From positions 62,001 to 126,000 of the forward strand of contig JACJVV010000002.1 of NCBI GenBank assembly GCA_020637495.1: DNA of 64,000 nucleotides, in the 5' to 3' direction. This stretch comes from Candidatus Woesearchaeota archaeon. GTDB lineage: Archaea > Nanobdellota > Nanobdellia > Woesearchaeales > JACJVV01. Positions 45,787 through 54,904 of this stretch are shown piece after piece (the stretch's first letter is position 1; the number at the start of each line of letters is the position of its first letter). A model generated the notes under the pieces. It made no database searches. It saw nothing but the letters and a program-made list of their open reading frames with translations, and was not told the DNA's origin. The translations under genes were made by a program, and so were the position numbers.

Positions 45787-46304
45787 TAAGTCTCGAAGTT
45801 GAGATTCCCTTTCTTCCATTCATCTGCATCCAAGCTTGCTTTAAGACAGAGATGTGAGAGGAATTCCTCTTTATCAGGAAGCTGTTCCCATACTTGAGGA
45901 AGGAATGTAGCATGTATTGGTCCTTTCTTCAGGATGACTCCTTCATCACCTTTTAATTTCCCAAGAAGATTATTAACCTCCTTATATTCTAGTGGTTCAG
46001 GTTTTGTCAATATAGATATCTCGATATGCAGTTTCTTTATCTCATCCTCGTCGACAGGAGGGAACCTCGGATCACGGTATGCAGCAGAATAAGCGCAATC
46101 ATTAACAGCCTCATAAATGGCCATTATAGGTTCGATAAAACCAATGCACCCTCTTAATTCTCCATCTATATCGAGAGTGACAAATACGCCTCTCTTCTCT
46201 TCAAGAGCATCAGAAGGCGGACTGAGATTGTCTAGCTTTGACTCAATGATTGATTTCCTAGCTAATTCAAGAAGATATCTTTTCTCTTTATCATTAAGTT
46301 CCAT
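45762..46304 (-). CDS. AMMECR1-domain protein
   Basis: The 180-aa protein has the AMMECR1 landmarks: GVFVTLDIDGELRGCIGFIE (with the conserved LRGCIG), AYSAAYRDPRFPPVDEDEI and HATFLPQVWEQLPDKEEFLS. AMMECR1 proteins are linked to MEMO and a radical-SAM enzyme (AmmeMemoRadiSam); both partners are in this window at 49553-51405. The exact reaction is not established, though roles in protein or RNA modification are suspected. Confidence 0.93.
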   Translation of the reverse strand: MELNDKEKRYLLELARKSIIESKLDNLSPPSDALEEKRGVFVTLDIDGELRGCIGFIEPIMAIYEAVNDCAYSAAYRDPRFPPVDEDEIKKLHIEISILTKPEPLEYKEVNNLLGKLKGDEGVILKKGPIHATFLPQVWEQLPDKEEFLSHLCLKASLDADEWKKGNLNFETYHVVKFEE

Positions 46305-46357
46305 TTTATCTTATTGTTGTATCTGATTTTTTTAATTCTTTATGGACATAATATGCT

Positions 46358-46939
46358 TCATGGAGCATTATCCTTAAACTTACCTTCACAGATGATTTCA
46401 CTAACTTTTCTCCTATCAGATGGGACTTCACGGTCAATAAATTCAGATGGCAAATTCTCCTTTTTTCCAGGTTTGCCTACAACAACCATGCATTGTATTT
46501 CCCAGTTGTCATTAATCTTTAACATTTCACGAGCAGCATCCCTGTCGAAACCCCCCATAGGATGTGCAACTAATTTCCTTGATGTTGCTTCAAGGAGCAG
46601 ATTCTGCATTGCAGCTCCAGCTTCAAAAGCATGTGTCCTATGTGGTTTATCTTTATAGAATGAAATCTTTCTAGACAAAATAATGATTAAAACAGCTCCA
46701 TCTTTGCACCAAACTTTATTCCCTTCCATAAGGAGATCAAAGTATTTCTGCCAATGTTCAGTATCACGCTTTGCATATGAAAACTGCCATAATTGGTTAT
46801 TCATTGCAGATGGAGCCCATCTTGCAGCCTCAAACAATGGCATGATATCTTCATCAGTCATCGTCTCACCAGACATTGCTCTTCTTGACCATCTATTCAA
46901 AATCATGTCATTTATATCATAATCTGATATTCTCATCAT
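46358..46939 (-). CDS. Nitroreductase-family flavoprotein
   Basis: A 193-aa FMN enzyme. Early NRWSRRAMSGETMTDEDIMP (RxSxRxF-like) binds FMN, AARWAPSAMNNQLWQF is the second FMN loop, HAFEAGAAMQNLLLEATSRK the helix at the dimer interface, and GGFDRDAAREML plus VVVGKPGKKENLPSEF the C-terminus. It would reduce nitro compounds or quinone-like substrates with NAD(P)H. The starting ATG may be 46939 or 46936. Confidence 0.9.
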   Translation of the reverse strand: MMRISDYDINDMILNRWSRRAMSGETMTDEDIMPLFEAARWAPSAMNNQLWQFSYAKRDTEHWQKYFDLLMEGNKVWCKDGAVLIIILSRKISFYKDKPHRTHAFEAGAAMQNLLLEATSRKLVAHPMGGFDRDAAREMLKINDNWEIQCMVVVGKPGKKENLPSEFIDREVPSDRRKVSEIICEGKFKDNAP

Positions 46940-47000
46940 ACCACCAATATGTATTTAGAATTAATCATTAATAAATTTTAGGGAATAATGATCAGTTTTA

Positions 47001-48584
47001 CTAGATGAACCCAACAAGAATCATTCCTACAACACCAATGATCAAAGCATAGATCAATGAAGGTATTATCGTGACACGGAGTATCTTGCTTTCCTGTCCT
47101 GCAATACCAACAGTTGAACATCCAGCAACTATATTATGGATGCATATCATGTTTCCTATAGCACCGCCAACTGCCTGCAATGCGAGAAGCAATGCAAGGT
47201 TCTTACCAAGATCCGAAGCAATCCCTTCATGTAGTGCAGAGAACAGGATATTTGATACTGTATTGCTTCCTGATATGAAGCTTCCTAAGCTTCCTATGAA
47301 TGGAGCAAATGCATACCACAGGTTCCCTACAACGCCTGCCAACGCCTCAGCAGGGAGTATGAGCATACTCTTCATATCTGCTGATCCTGAATTGAGCAAT
47401 ACTTTTACCAGGATTATTGTGAACACGAGCGCAATGATTGCTGGAACAAGCTTCTTAATTGTATCTGTAAATGCACTGAAGAATTCCTCTTTTTTCATGC
47501 CAAAGATTATCGCACATATCACTGCGACAAATATGAATATTGTTCCCGGATTATATAAAATGGGGTTACTATAGCCTGCTGTAGTTCCAAACATATTGCT
47601 CCATGATATGACAACACTCCTTACAAGATCCTGCACACCTAATTCTTTTATCCTTGTCACGACAAGTATTATTGCGACAAGTCCATAAGGTAACCATGCA
47701 TTCATAGTCTGCACTTTTGTTACATGCATGTCTTTTCCTTCTATCTTCTTGAAATGCCATTCCTCTTTTGGCACAAGCCATCTCTTCTTCGCAAATGTTA
47801 TGGTTATTATCAACGCTATTATTGAACCGACTATGCTTGGAAGTTCTGGACCTATGAAAATAGCAGTGAGTAGGTATGGTACTATGAATGATATGCTGCC
47901 AAGCAATGCGAATCTCCATGCTTTTAATCCTAGCATCCATGATTTCTCCTTTGTGAAGAATCTTGTCAATATCAATAGTGCAGCAAGTGGAAGAACTAAT
48001 GCGACAATGCTGTGCAGGAAAGCAGAATATATGGCTACCTGTTGCAACGTTGCATCAGATATTCCAGGGATTGCTGTAGGGATCCCATAATTTACAGGCA
48101 CTCCGACAGCGCCGAATGTTGTTGGCACAGTATCAAACATTAGCGGTATTGCTACAGCTGCAATTGTTGGGTATCCTAGAGCGACAAGCAATGGTGCTAC
48201 AATTGCAGTAGGTGTGCCGAATCCTGCAATTCCTTCAAGGAAGCATACGAAGACCCATCCTATAATCACAAGCTCAACTCTGCTGTCCCCGCTGATGCTC
48301 TTCAGATTTGAAATGATTATATCAATGCGCTTGCTTTTCTGCATGACTTCAATGAGAAGAAGCGCTCCTAAAACTATAAGTATGATATCTAATGCAGTCA
48401 GGACTCCACCAGCTATTGATGCATACAGCCAATTGCTTGGCATGTCCCAGAAGAATATCGCAATTATTATGGCAACTATTGCCGCAATAGGCATGACTTT
48501 CTTTGCAGCCATGTTGAATACTCCCATCAAGACGAGAACTAATACTATTGGAAAAAGCCCTAGTATTGTCAATAATACATCCAT
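47001..48584 (-). CDS. lctP: L-lactate permease (LctP family)
   Basis: A 527-aa protein with about 12-14 transmembrane helices, matching lactate permeases in length. EGIAGFGTPTAIVAPLLVAL near residue 114 and PTTFGAVGVPVNYGIP near residue 155 are family landmarks, as are GSLGSFISGSNTVSNILFSA and GGAIGNMICIHNIVAGCSTV near the end. It imports lactate (or glycolate) with protons. No lactate dehydrogenase gene is in the window. Confidence 0.93.
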   Translation of the reverse strand: MDVLLTILGLFPIVLVLVLMGVFNMAAKKVMPIAAIVAIIIAIFFWDMPSNWLYASIAGGVLTALDIILIVLGALLLIEVMQKSKRIDIIISNLKSISGDSRVELVIIGWVFVCFLEGIAGFGTPTAIVAPLLVALGYPTIAAVAIPLMFDTVPTTFGAVGVPVNYGIPTAIPGISDATLQQVAIYSAFLHSIVALVLPLAALLILTRFFTKEKSWMLGLKAWRFALLGSISFIVPYLLTAIFIGPELPSIVGSIIALIITITFAKKRWLVPKEEWHFKKIEGKDMHVTKVQTMNAWLPYGLVAIILVVTRIKELGVQDLVRSVVISWSNMFGTTAGYSNPILYNPGTIFIFVAVICAIIFGMKKEEFFSAFTDTIKKLVPAIIALVFTIILVKVLLNSGSADMKSMLILPAEALAGVVGNLWYAFAPFIGSLGSFISGSNTVSNILFSALHEGIASDLGKNLALLLALQAVGGAIGNMICIHNIVAGCSTVGIAGQESKILRVTIIPSLIYALIIGVVGMILVGFI

Positions 48585-48655
48585 CTTCAGTATCTAAAAT
48601 ATACTATATATAAAGCTTGTGGACTACTTTAGAATGATCTTATCCCTCAATCATT

Positions 48656-48985
48656 ATGATTAACAACATTACATTAAAAGGAGTAAGCATTCCATATGTC
48701 ATGCCAACACTTGATGTAAAGCTTGAACATGCAAGACTAAATCCATTAAGCCAAGGCTTCTCATGCACTAGAGATACAGAAAGCAGCCAGGATGAAGTGG
48801 AACTTGATCTGGATACATTCAAGGAGTTGTGGGATATTGCAAATTCAGGTTACATCAACAATATAGGATCACATATCAATCACTGGAAGCATTTAATATT
48901 CTATGAGGGAGTTGCTTATACAACTGCAACAGATCACATGCTAAGACTGAAAGTTAATGGTGAATATCCTAAGTATACATGGTAA
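48656..48985 (+). CDS. Unrecognised 109-aa protein
   Basis: A soluble protein with normal codon use. Segments IPYVMPTLDVKLEHARLNPL and HLIFYEGVAYTTATDHMLRL suggest a small alpha/beta fold. It is divergent from the lactate permease gene. No family recognised. Confidence 0.65.
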   Translation: MINNITLKGVSIPYVMPTLDVKLEHARLNPLSQGFSCTRDTESSQDEVELDLDTFKELWDIANSGYINNIGSHINHWKHLIFYEGVAYTTATDHMLRLKVNGEYPKYTW

Positions 48986-49040
48986 TCTTTATATATTCTA
49001 AATTCCAAGATCTATAAATTAAATATTAAGGGGTGTTCAA

Positions 49041-49277
49041 ATGAAGGATCAAGTAATAGAGAAATTGGCTGCATTGATAACAGCAGCATTTGGTTTGGTT
49101 GCAGCTTTGGCATGGAATGACGCGATCAAGGCATTATTCATTGGACCATGTGGTTCTGAAGGTGCAGGAGCATTGTGTGCTTTGTCATCAGGAGGTCCAT
49201 GGGTTTATGCAATAATTGTGACCATTCTTGCAGTAATTGCAACGATATGGATCGCTAAGGTTGCAGAGAAGAAGTGA
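49041..49277 (+). CDS. Small two-helix membrane protein (DUF5654-like)
   Basis: The 78-aa protein has an N-terminal amphipathic stretch, a first transmembrane helix with the signature TAAFGLVAALAWNDAIKALF, a short loop with two cysteines, and a second helix (AIIVTILAVIATIWIAKVAE). The AALAWNDAI pattern matches the archaeal DUF5654 family as I recall it. AAGGGGTG precedes the start. Function unknown. Confidence 0.8.
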   Translation: MKDQVIEKLAALITAAFGLVAALAWNDAIKALFIGPCGSEGAGALCALSSGGPWVYAIIVTILAVIATIWIAKVAEKK

Positions 49278-49286
49278 TTGGTATCA

Positions 49287-49502
49287 TCAATCTATCTTTT
49301 CAAATCTTTTTATTTTCTTTCCATCTTTTTCTATTATATCATTGAATTCTGTAGCAGGTCTCACCCATAACTCAACATCACTGTCATATAATGGTTTGTA
49401 TAATATCATATCCTTCAAGGTTTCAGAATGCTTGACTACTCCTATAACTTCATATTCTTTGCCTTTGAAATGCTTGTATTTTCCTTTCTTAATCTCAATC
49501 AT
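49287..49502 (-). CDS. DUF1653 family protein
   Basis: The 71-aa protein matches DUF1653 along its length: KGKYKHFKGKEYEVIGVVKH, YKPLYDSDVELWVRPATEF and a C-terminal basic end. The family is a small SH3-like domain of unknown function, common in bacteria and scattered in archaea. It is convergent with the DUF5654-like gene and separated by 9 bases. Confidence 0.9.
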   Translation of the reverse strand: MIEIKKGKYKHFKGKEYEVIGVVKHSETLKDMILYKPLYDSDVELWVRPATEFNDIIEKDGKKIKRFEKID

Positions 49503-49526
49503 AATTATTCACTGGTATTTTTCATG

Positions 49527-49552
49527 TTATTATTATTATTATTATTATTATT
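49527..49552. repeat. (TTA)8 microsatellite
   Basis: Eight tandem TTA units plus TT, directly after the stop codon of the MEMO gene. On the MEMO coding strand it is a TAA run, which gives stops in one frame. Length may vary between strains. Confidence 0.85.
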
Positions 49553-50320
49553 TTATTCATAGATCACAAAACTAGCATATCCGACAACCCTGTTCATCTC
49601 ACCTGAGACTTCACTTGAGTTCTTATAGCATAATTTCTTGATCTTCCATCCTTTCTTCTTTGCGATGCTTATTGCAGCCATGATCGGTATTGCACCACAA
49701 GCTTCCCCAACACTCGAAGCATCCAGTGAAGAGATTGCATCAACAGTCTTGCCATCAAGTTCCCTGCAAGTCTCATCGTCATGGAAATGGCTCAGATCCG
49801 AGCTTATAACAAGCAATGTATCATCATCTAACGCTTTCTCCAGAGCATCACTAACTTCCTTAGGATTTGCATCACCGACAACCAAAGGGATTATCTTGAA
49901 TCCTTTGTCTAGTACAGTCTGCAGGAAAGGTAATTGAACTTCAAGACAATGCTCTTCTGTATGCGCATCACTCATCTCCTCAAAATTTGCAGCAGTGTTA
50001 TCATCAATATCTACAATACCTATTGGTGTCTCCCAGCTATGACTACCATCGACGACTGGAGATGTCATGTATGCAGTATGCGCAGGACCTATGATGATTG
50101 CTTTATTCCATCTGACTTGTGATATTGATACAAGCTTGTATGCATATGCAGCAACCTCCCCACTGTAGACATATCCTGCATGAGGGACAATGATTGCCCT
50201 TATTCTTCCATCTATCTTTGTTATCGGTACGCGACTGAGAAGACCTTCTACAGTATACTTGAGTTCTTCATCATCTTCAGGATAGAACATCCCTGCAACA
50301 GCTGGTTTCCTTACGCTCAT
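49553..50320 (-). CDS. MEMO-family protein
   Basis: A 255-aa metal-binding dioxygenase-like fold. Start VRKPAVAGMFYPEDDEEL is the family signature; likely metal ligands are in IIVPHAGYVYSGEVAAYAYK, GPAHTAYM, EEHCLEVQLPFLQ and SSDLSHFHDDETC. It is in an operon with the radical-SAM gene upstream (20 bases). With AMMECR1 it forms the AmmeMemoRadiSam set. No defined reaction is known to me. Confidence 0.93.
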   Translation of the reverse strand: MSVRKPAVAGMFYPEDDEELKYTVEGLLSRVPITKIDGRIRAIIVPHAGYVYSGEVAAYAYKLVSISQVRWNKAIIIGPAHTAYMTSPVVDGSHSWETPIGIVDIDDNTAANFEEMSDAHTEEHCLEVQLPFLQTVLDKGFKIIPLVVGDANPKEVSDALEKALDDDTLLVISSDLSHFHDDETCRELDGKTVDAISSLDASSVGEACGAIPIMAAISIAKKKGWKIKKLCYKNSSEVSGEMNRVVGYASFVIYE

Positions 50321-50340
50321 CTTTGTTCACTCACACTCTG

Positions 50341-51405
50341 TCATTCCCATATGCCTGCAATCTTTTCATTGCATGAACTGCATCTCCCATCCTTGAAGTT
50401 CACCATCTCGCTGGAGAAACCATTCCTCCTTATGACAATTGCTCCGCATTTAGGACAATAAGTGGAACTTCTCTTCTCATCCATTACATTACCTATATAT
50501 ACATTATGCAACCCAGCTCTCTTCCCTATCTCATAAGCTCTCTCAAGCGATTCTTTTCTTGTTGCTGGAATATCTTTCATCTTGTACATTGGATGGAACG
50601 CGCTTATGTGCCATGGTATATCAGTATTAATTGAAGCTATGAATTCAGCAATGTCTTTGAATTCCTCGTCGCTATCATTATGTCCTGGAATTACCAATGT
50701 TGTAATCTCTATCCATATGCCAAGCTTGTGGCACTCTTTTATTGTATCAAGGACTGGTTGAAGCCTTGCATGGCATACCTTTCTGTAGAAATCATCATTG
50801 AATGATTTCAGATCGATGTTGATTGCATCCACCTTTCCTTTCATCTTCCCTATTACTTCAATAGATTCATATCCATTGCTGACAAAAACATTCCTGATGC
50901 CTGTCTTCTTGTCTTTTGTCCTCATTATAGTATCATATGCATACTCGAAGAATACTGTCGGCTCATTGTAAGTATAAGCGATGATAGGGATTTTCTTTAT
51001 CCTGCATTCATCGACGATCATGTTAGGGCTCATGCTATATCCGAATTCTCCAATCTCATAATCAAGTTCATGAAGCCTTTTCTCCTTCTGCAATTGTTCT
51101 CTTATCATCTTCGATTGTTGAGACATGTCCCAGTTCTGACAGAATAGACATTCAAAGTTGCATCCTAATGTACCAAATGATAAAGATTGCTTTCCTGGCA
51201 TGAAATGATAGAATGGTTTCTTCTCGATGGGATCAATTGCAACACCAACAGCATTCCCATAAGCGAGCAGCATGAGCTTTCCATCGACATTCTGTCTCAC
51301 GCTGCATATCCCTGTATCTCCTTCCTTGATCACACAATATTGGTTGCAGGCCGTGCACTGTAGAGATTTGTCATTTAATCTCTTGTAGAATTTTGCTTCT
51401 TGCAT
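50341..51405 (-). CDS. amrS: AmmeMemoRadiSam system radical-SAM enzyme
   Basis: A 354-aa radical-SAM protein. The cluster motif is GCNFECLFCQNWDMSQ (CxxxCxxC) near residue 80. An N-terminal ferredoxin-like or zinc region (CTACNQYCVIKEGDTGICSV) and a C-terminal zinc ribbon (YCPKCGAIVIRR...GRCSSC) are also present, as expected for AmrS. TYNEPTVFFEYAYDT and EITTLVIPGHNDSDEEF complete the barrel. It is directly upstream of MEMO on the same strand. Confidence 0.92.
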   Translation of the reverse strand: MQEAKFYKRLNDKSLQCTACNQYCVIKEGDTGICSVRQNVDGKLMLLAYGNAVGVAIDPIEKKPFYHFMPGKQSLSFGTLGCNFECLFCQNWDMSQQSKMIREQLQKEKRLHELDYEIGEFGYSMSPNMIVDECRIKKIPIIAYTYNEPTVFFEYAYDTIMRTKDKKTGIRNVFVSNGYESIEVIGKMKGKVDAINIDLKSFNDDFYRKVCHARLQPVLDTIKECHKLGIWIEITTLVIPGHNDSDEEFKDIAEFIASINTDIPWHISAFHPMYKMKDIPATRKESLERAYEIGKRAGLHNVYIGNVMDEKRSSTYCPKCGAIVIRRNGFSSEMVNFKDGRCSSCNEKIAGIWE

Positions 51406-51460
51406 TTTATTAATTGTAGATCTGATAAATAAAAACCTTTCTGCATATTATGCATTAATG

Positions 51461-51985
51461 TTAATCGTATATCTCTTCTGAAATGAATCTTGCCATAGCA
51501 AGTATTGCCGCATGCGTGATGAAGTCTTTTCTCTTGATCTTTCCTTTTGTGACGATACCTACCATCCCATCCTTATGCTTCACTTTATCGATACCTGTTA
51601 CTTTGTCCATGACAGGACCAAGTTCTCCACCATTCCTTATCTCATTAGCCACCTTATCTGGCAGAAGAATTCTTCCTTCGCATGATTTTCCTATCCTTCC
51701 ATCCCTTCCTATCATCACAATCCATCCGGTTGTATACATGTCACCTTCTATCTCGACGCAGAAATCCTCTAGCCCAATCCCAAAATCAACATCTTCCTCA
51801 CTGTGCAAAGCTCCTTTCGCTCTTGCCAATGCACCTTTATACCCTTCTTCATCACCGATTGGCTGATGATCAACAGTGCTATCGATCTCAATTCCAGAAA
51901 CTTCAGCATCTTTCCAGAATTCTTGCACAGCTTCCTTGATTGCTGCAACTTTTACTGGATTCTTAGAACCGACTATTATTTTCAT
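51461..51985 (-). CDS. Inosine/xanthosine triphosphatase (YjjX/DUF84 family)
   Basis: Removes non-canonical ITP and XTP from the nucleotide pool. The 174-aa protein begins IIVGSKNPVKVAAIKEAVQE (nucleotide loop), followed by GYKGALARAKGAL, FGIGLEDFCVEIEGDMYTTG and LGPVMDKVTG. The start at 51985 (MKIIVG) is preferred to 51997 because family proteins begin directly with the SKNPVK strand. Confidence 0.9.
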   Translation of the reverse strand: MKIIVGSKNPVKVAAIKEAVQEFWKDAEVSGIEIDSTVDHQPIGDEEGYKGALARAKGALHSEEDVDFGIGLEDFCVEIEGDMYTTGWIVMIGRDGRIGKSCEGRILLPDKVANEIRNGGELGPVMDKVTGIDKVKHKDGMVGIVTKGKIKRKDFITHAAILAMARFISEEIYD

Positions 51986-52117
51986 GATCTTTCTCATTGT
52001 GCTTTATCTATAAATATTGCGTTTAATTTAGTTTTTATATAGAAAAGAAAAGAAAGATTTATATATTGGTATACAAATAAGTATACTAATTGCTAGATAT
52101 TGTGCTCTCAATATCAG

Positions 52118-52125
52118 TATAAAAT
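52118..52125 (+). promoter_or_regulatory. TATA box of the DUF1704 metallopeptidase gene
   Basis: TATAAAAT lies 27 bases before ATG 52145. It falls inside the upstream extension of the frame (from 52100), so the shorter start is right. Confidence 0.6.
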
Positions 52126-52144
52126 ATATTCATCCCTCATCAAA

Positions 52145-53227
52145 ATGCCAGAAGACTACTCTAAGATAGATCAGAACCTGCACACGATTTCTAATCATCT
52201 AGCTAAACTACCTTGTCTGCCGAGCAATCTGGAAGAGGAGAAAGAGAAATTCTTCAGAAGTGATACATACAATCCTAATTTCAAGTATATGCCAGATAAT
52301 GAACCTTTAGATAGGATAGAGAATATTCTATCTGATATGAAAATCGATAATTCAGGTATTGGCATTATCTTCGAGAGCAAACGTAAGGAATTGTTCAACA
52401 TAGTACAAATGTTAAAATCTATGGGTACTAGGAAATTCACAGAGTACTCTAAGGCATTATACGGTGAACCAGATGACAAGCTTGTGCAGCTTGCATGGAA
52501 GCTTATAACATTGCATGATGAACCTGAGAACACTTTTATCTCAACCTCGCAAGTATTGATAAGATTAGAGCATGCAATGCAAAAATATGGTTTTGACTGG
52601 AAAGTAAAAGAGAAAGAGATGGCATCTCGTGCATGTGTCAGCATCAAGAGTAAGACACTAATGATAAAGAAGGATTCTTTCTTCACGTCAAAATTCGTCA
52701 ACAGGCTTATTGTCCATGAGATTGGAACACATATAATGCGGCATGAGAATGGAATGCAACAGCCATACAAGATATTCTCTGATGGTACTAATGGCTATCT
52801 CACTACAGAAGAAGGCCTTGCAGTGCTCAATGAGGAATTGCATAATTGCCTTACAAAAGCTACATTGAAGACATATGCAGCAAGGGTAATAGCTGTCCAC
52901 AAAGCGATGAAATGCACATTCAGGGAGACATACAACTATCTAGTTCCATATGTTGGCAAGCATAATGCTTTCGAGATAACATTGCGAGCAAAACGAGGAC
53001 TTGGAAATACTTTCTTTCCAGGAGGATTCACTAAGGACCATCTTTATCTGAAAGGATACTGTGAAGTGAAACGATATCTTAACAGTGGTGGTTCATTGCA
53101 GAGATTATACTATGGCAAGATAGGTCTGAAAGACATAGAGACAGTTGAGAAGATACCTGATGTAATCAATCCTATCTTCATGTCAAAGATGAAGTATTAC
53201 ACTGATGTAGTCAATTACAAGAGATAA
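52145..53227 (+). CDS. DUF1704 / MATCAP-like metallopeptidase
   Basis: The 360-aa protein has a zinc motif RLIVHEIGTHIMRHENGMQQ (HExxxH) near residue 195 and the following YLTTEEGLAVLNEELHN with the third ligand Glu, the QEGLA-type signature of DUF1704. This family is related to eukaryotic MATCAP, which trims the C-terminal tyrosine of tubulin; the archaeal substrate is unknown. The C-terminal region (FPGGFTKDHLYLKGYCEVKR) also matches. It overlaps the Nudix stop by 17 bases. Confidence 0.88.
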   Translation: MPEDYSKIDQNLHTISNHLAKLPCLPSNLEEEKEKFFRSDTYNPNFKYMPDNEPLDRIENILSDMKIDNSGIGIIFESKRKELFNIVQMLKSMGTRKFTEYSKALYGEPDDKLVQLAWKLITLHDEPENTFISTSQVLIRLEHAMQKYGFDWKVKEKEMASRACVSIKSKTLMIKKDSFFTSKFVNRLIVHEIGTHIMRHENGMQQPYKIFSDGTNGYLTTEEGLAVLNEELHNCLTKATLKTYAARVIAVHKAMKCTFRETYNYLVPYVGKHNAFEITLRAKRGLGNTFFPGGFTKDHLYLKGYCEVKRYLNSGGSLQRLYYGKIGLKDIETVEKIPDVINPIFMSKMKYYTDVVNYKR

Positions 53228-53723
53228 TCTTCTCCCAGAAATTCTTATAGATATATTCTGCGGTTTTTTTCATGTCATTGTTATTCATAAAATTATCAAT
53301 ATCATCTATATCAATAAATTTTCCTTCAGCAATCTCCTCTTTCTGTATGTTTATATTATCATCAGAAATGCAGACAAATATCTTCCCAAAGCATTTATCT
53401 TCTGAAGTATCATACTTAAAATAAGCTATCTCGGAAATATCCTCATCAATCCCAGACTCTTCTCTTAGTTCCCTGATTGCCGTATCTTCATAACTCTCCT
53501 CTGGACGTCCACCACCACCAAATGCTATATCCCATACGCCTGGCTCATATTTCTTATCATCTGATCTTCTATGTATATAGATCTGTCTCTTTGAATTCAA
53601 TAGTATTATGAAGGATGCTCTATGCCATATATTAGTATCTGCTAATTTCTTAGGCATTGCTTTGACAAAATTATCATTCTCATCCACAATTGCTGCCATC
53701 TCTTCTTTATTTTCGTCTTTCAT
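53211..53723 (-). CDS. Nudix hydrolase
   Basis: The 170-aa protein has a complete Nudix box, GGRPEESYEDTAIRELREES followed by GI (Gx5Ex7REUxEExGU), near residue 75. The upstream segment WHRASFIILLNSKRQIYIHR resembles the IPP-isomerase/YfcD subgroup. It would hydrolyse a nucleoside diphosphate-linked compound. The gene for a lipid reductase lies 9 bases upstream, so they may share a transcript. Confidence 0.92.
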   Translation of the reverse strand: MKDENKEEMAAIVDENDNFVKAMPKKLADTNIWHRASFIILLNSKRQIYIHRRSDDKKYEPGVWDIAFGGGGRPEESYEDTAIRELREESGIDEDISEIAYFKYDTSEDKCFGKIFVCISDDNINIQKEEIAEGKFIDIDDIDNFMNNNDMKKTAEYIYKNFWEKIISCN

Positions 53724-53731
53724 CTTTTACT

Positions 53732-54835
53732 TTATTTAGAGAACATATCTCCTGTCATCTTATTCTTGAATATCCCAAAGCCTAGTTTCCAAAGCTTGGC
53801 TTCTTTCATAAGAAGCTGCACGACAAATTTAGACGGAAAATTCCTGTCTGATTCTGATAATATCTTATTGTTGCTCTTTTTCTGGAATATGTCGATCATC
53901 TCGTCAGCTTGTTTGTCAGTCATAGAATTCATCATATCTCTCATCTTAAGGCTTATCCATAGATCTTTTGACAGCTTCTTGTTGACATTCTTGATAAATC
54001 TTGACTTGTCGTCAGCTAGGTAATTTCCAGCGATCATGCCATATATTATCCCGCCATATGTTGTAGCCTTAACATGAGTGGCAGCATCACCAAGAAGATA
54101 TACCTCTTCTCTTGGAGCTTTTAATTTCTGACGAGGATTGTACAAAGGAATCAAACCGGATTGATCCTCAATGATTTTGCTATTTCCTAACAATCTCTTA
54201 TAGTCCTCTCGAAGTTTCTTACCATTAACTCCAATTACGCCAACTCTTGCAATATTGTTGTCTTCAGGGACTATCCAGGAGAATTCTCCGCAATCCAGAT
54301 GCACAACAGTAACTCCCTCTTCAAGATCAGGATATCTGCACCTTGCCTGATACCCCATGACGAATCTCCTCTCTCCATAGATCCCTGCTGCCTTTGCAAC
54401 ACTACTTTTAGGACCGTCAGCACCTACAATCATTGAAGTATCATACGTCTTCTTACTTGTCTTAACTTGATACATTCCATTTTTAATTTTTTTATATCCA
54501 ATGAATCTCTCACCAAGATTAACTTTAGTACCATTATCAACTGCAAGTTGAGATACATATCTGTCAAAACCTGCCCTGTCCAGTATATAATTTGTCTTCT
54601 TGTTGTCGATATAGATGCTCTGTCCATTTGGAGCGATCAGCTTGAATTTCTTTATCTTGCTGATTACCAATTCTTTAGGTATCCTGACAAATTGCTTTAC
54701 TGCATCAGTAAGGATTCCAGTGCATGCTACAGGATTTCCAATCTCTTTATGCTCTTCGAATATTGTTACATCTTCATCCTTCACTTTAGATGCGTAGAAG
54801 CTTCCTGCTGGACCTCCTCCTATAGTTGATATCAT
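53732..54835 (-). CDS. FAD-dependent geranylgeranyl reductase-family protein
   Basis: A 367-aa flavoprotein. TIGGGPAGSFYASKVK is the FAD-binding Rossmann loop, NPVACTGILTDAV the family's Cys-containing active-site segment, and GDAATHVKATTYGGIIYGMI the second FAD motif. The archaeal members saturate double bonds in the isoprenoid chains of membrane lipids (digeranylgeranylglycerophospholipid reductase), which is the most likely role. The Nudix protein downstream resembles the IPP-isomerase group, which would fit isoprenoid metabolism. Confidence 0.85.
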   Translation of the reverse strand: MISTIGGGPAGSFYASKVKDEDVTIFEEHKEIGNPVACTGILTDAVKQFVRIPKELVISKIKKFKLIAPNGQSIYIDNKKTNYILDRAGFDRYVSQLAVDNGTKVNLGERFIGYKKIKNGMYQVKTSKKTYDTSMIVGADGPKSSVAKAAGIYGERRFVMGYQARCRYPDLEEGVTVVHLDCGEFSWIVPEDNNIARVGVIGVNGKKLREDYKRLLGNSKIIEDQSGLIPLYNPRQKLKAPREEVYLLGDAATHVKATTYGGIIYGMIAGNYLADDKSRFIKNVNKKLSKDLWISLKMRDMMNSMTDKQADEMIDIFQKKSNNKILSESDRNFPSKFVVQLLMKEAKLWKLGFGIFKNKMTGDMFSK

Positions 54836-54904
54836 AATGAGAAGTCAATCATGAGCGTTTAAAAAATTAATGTAAAAGAAAAGAATAAGGCTGATTGAGA
54901 TTGA

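Noticed and set aside
48214..48597. Plus-strand frames opposite the lactate permease
   Set aside because: They are antisense shadows of a well-supported transporter gene.
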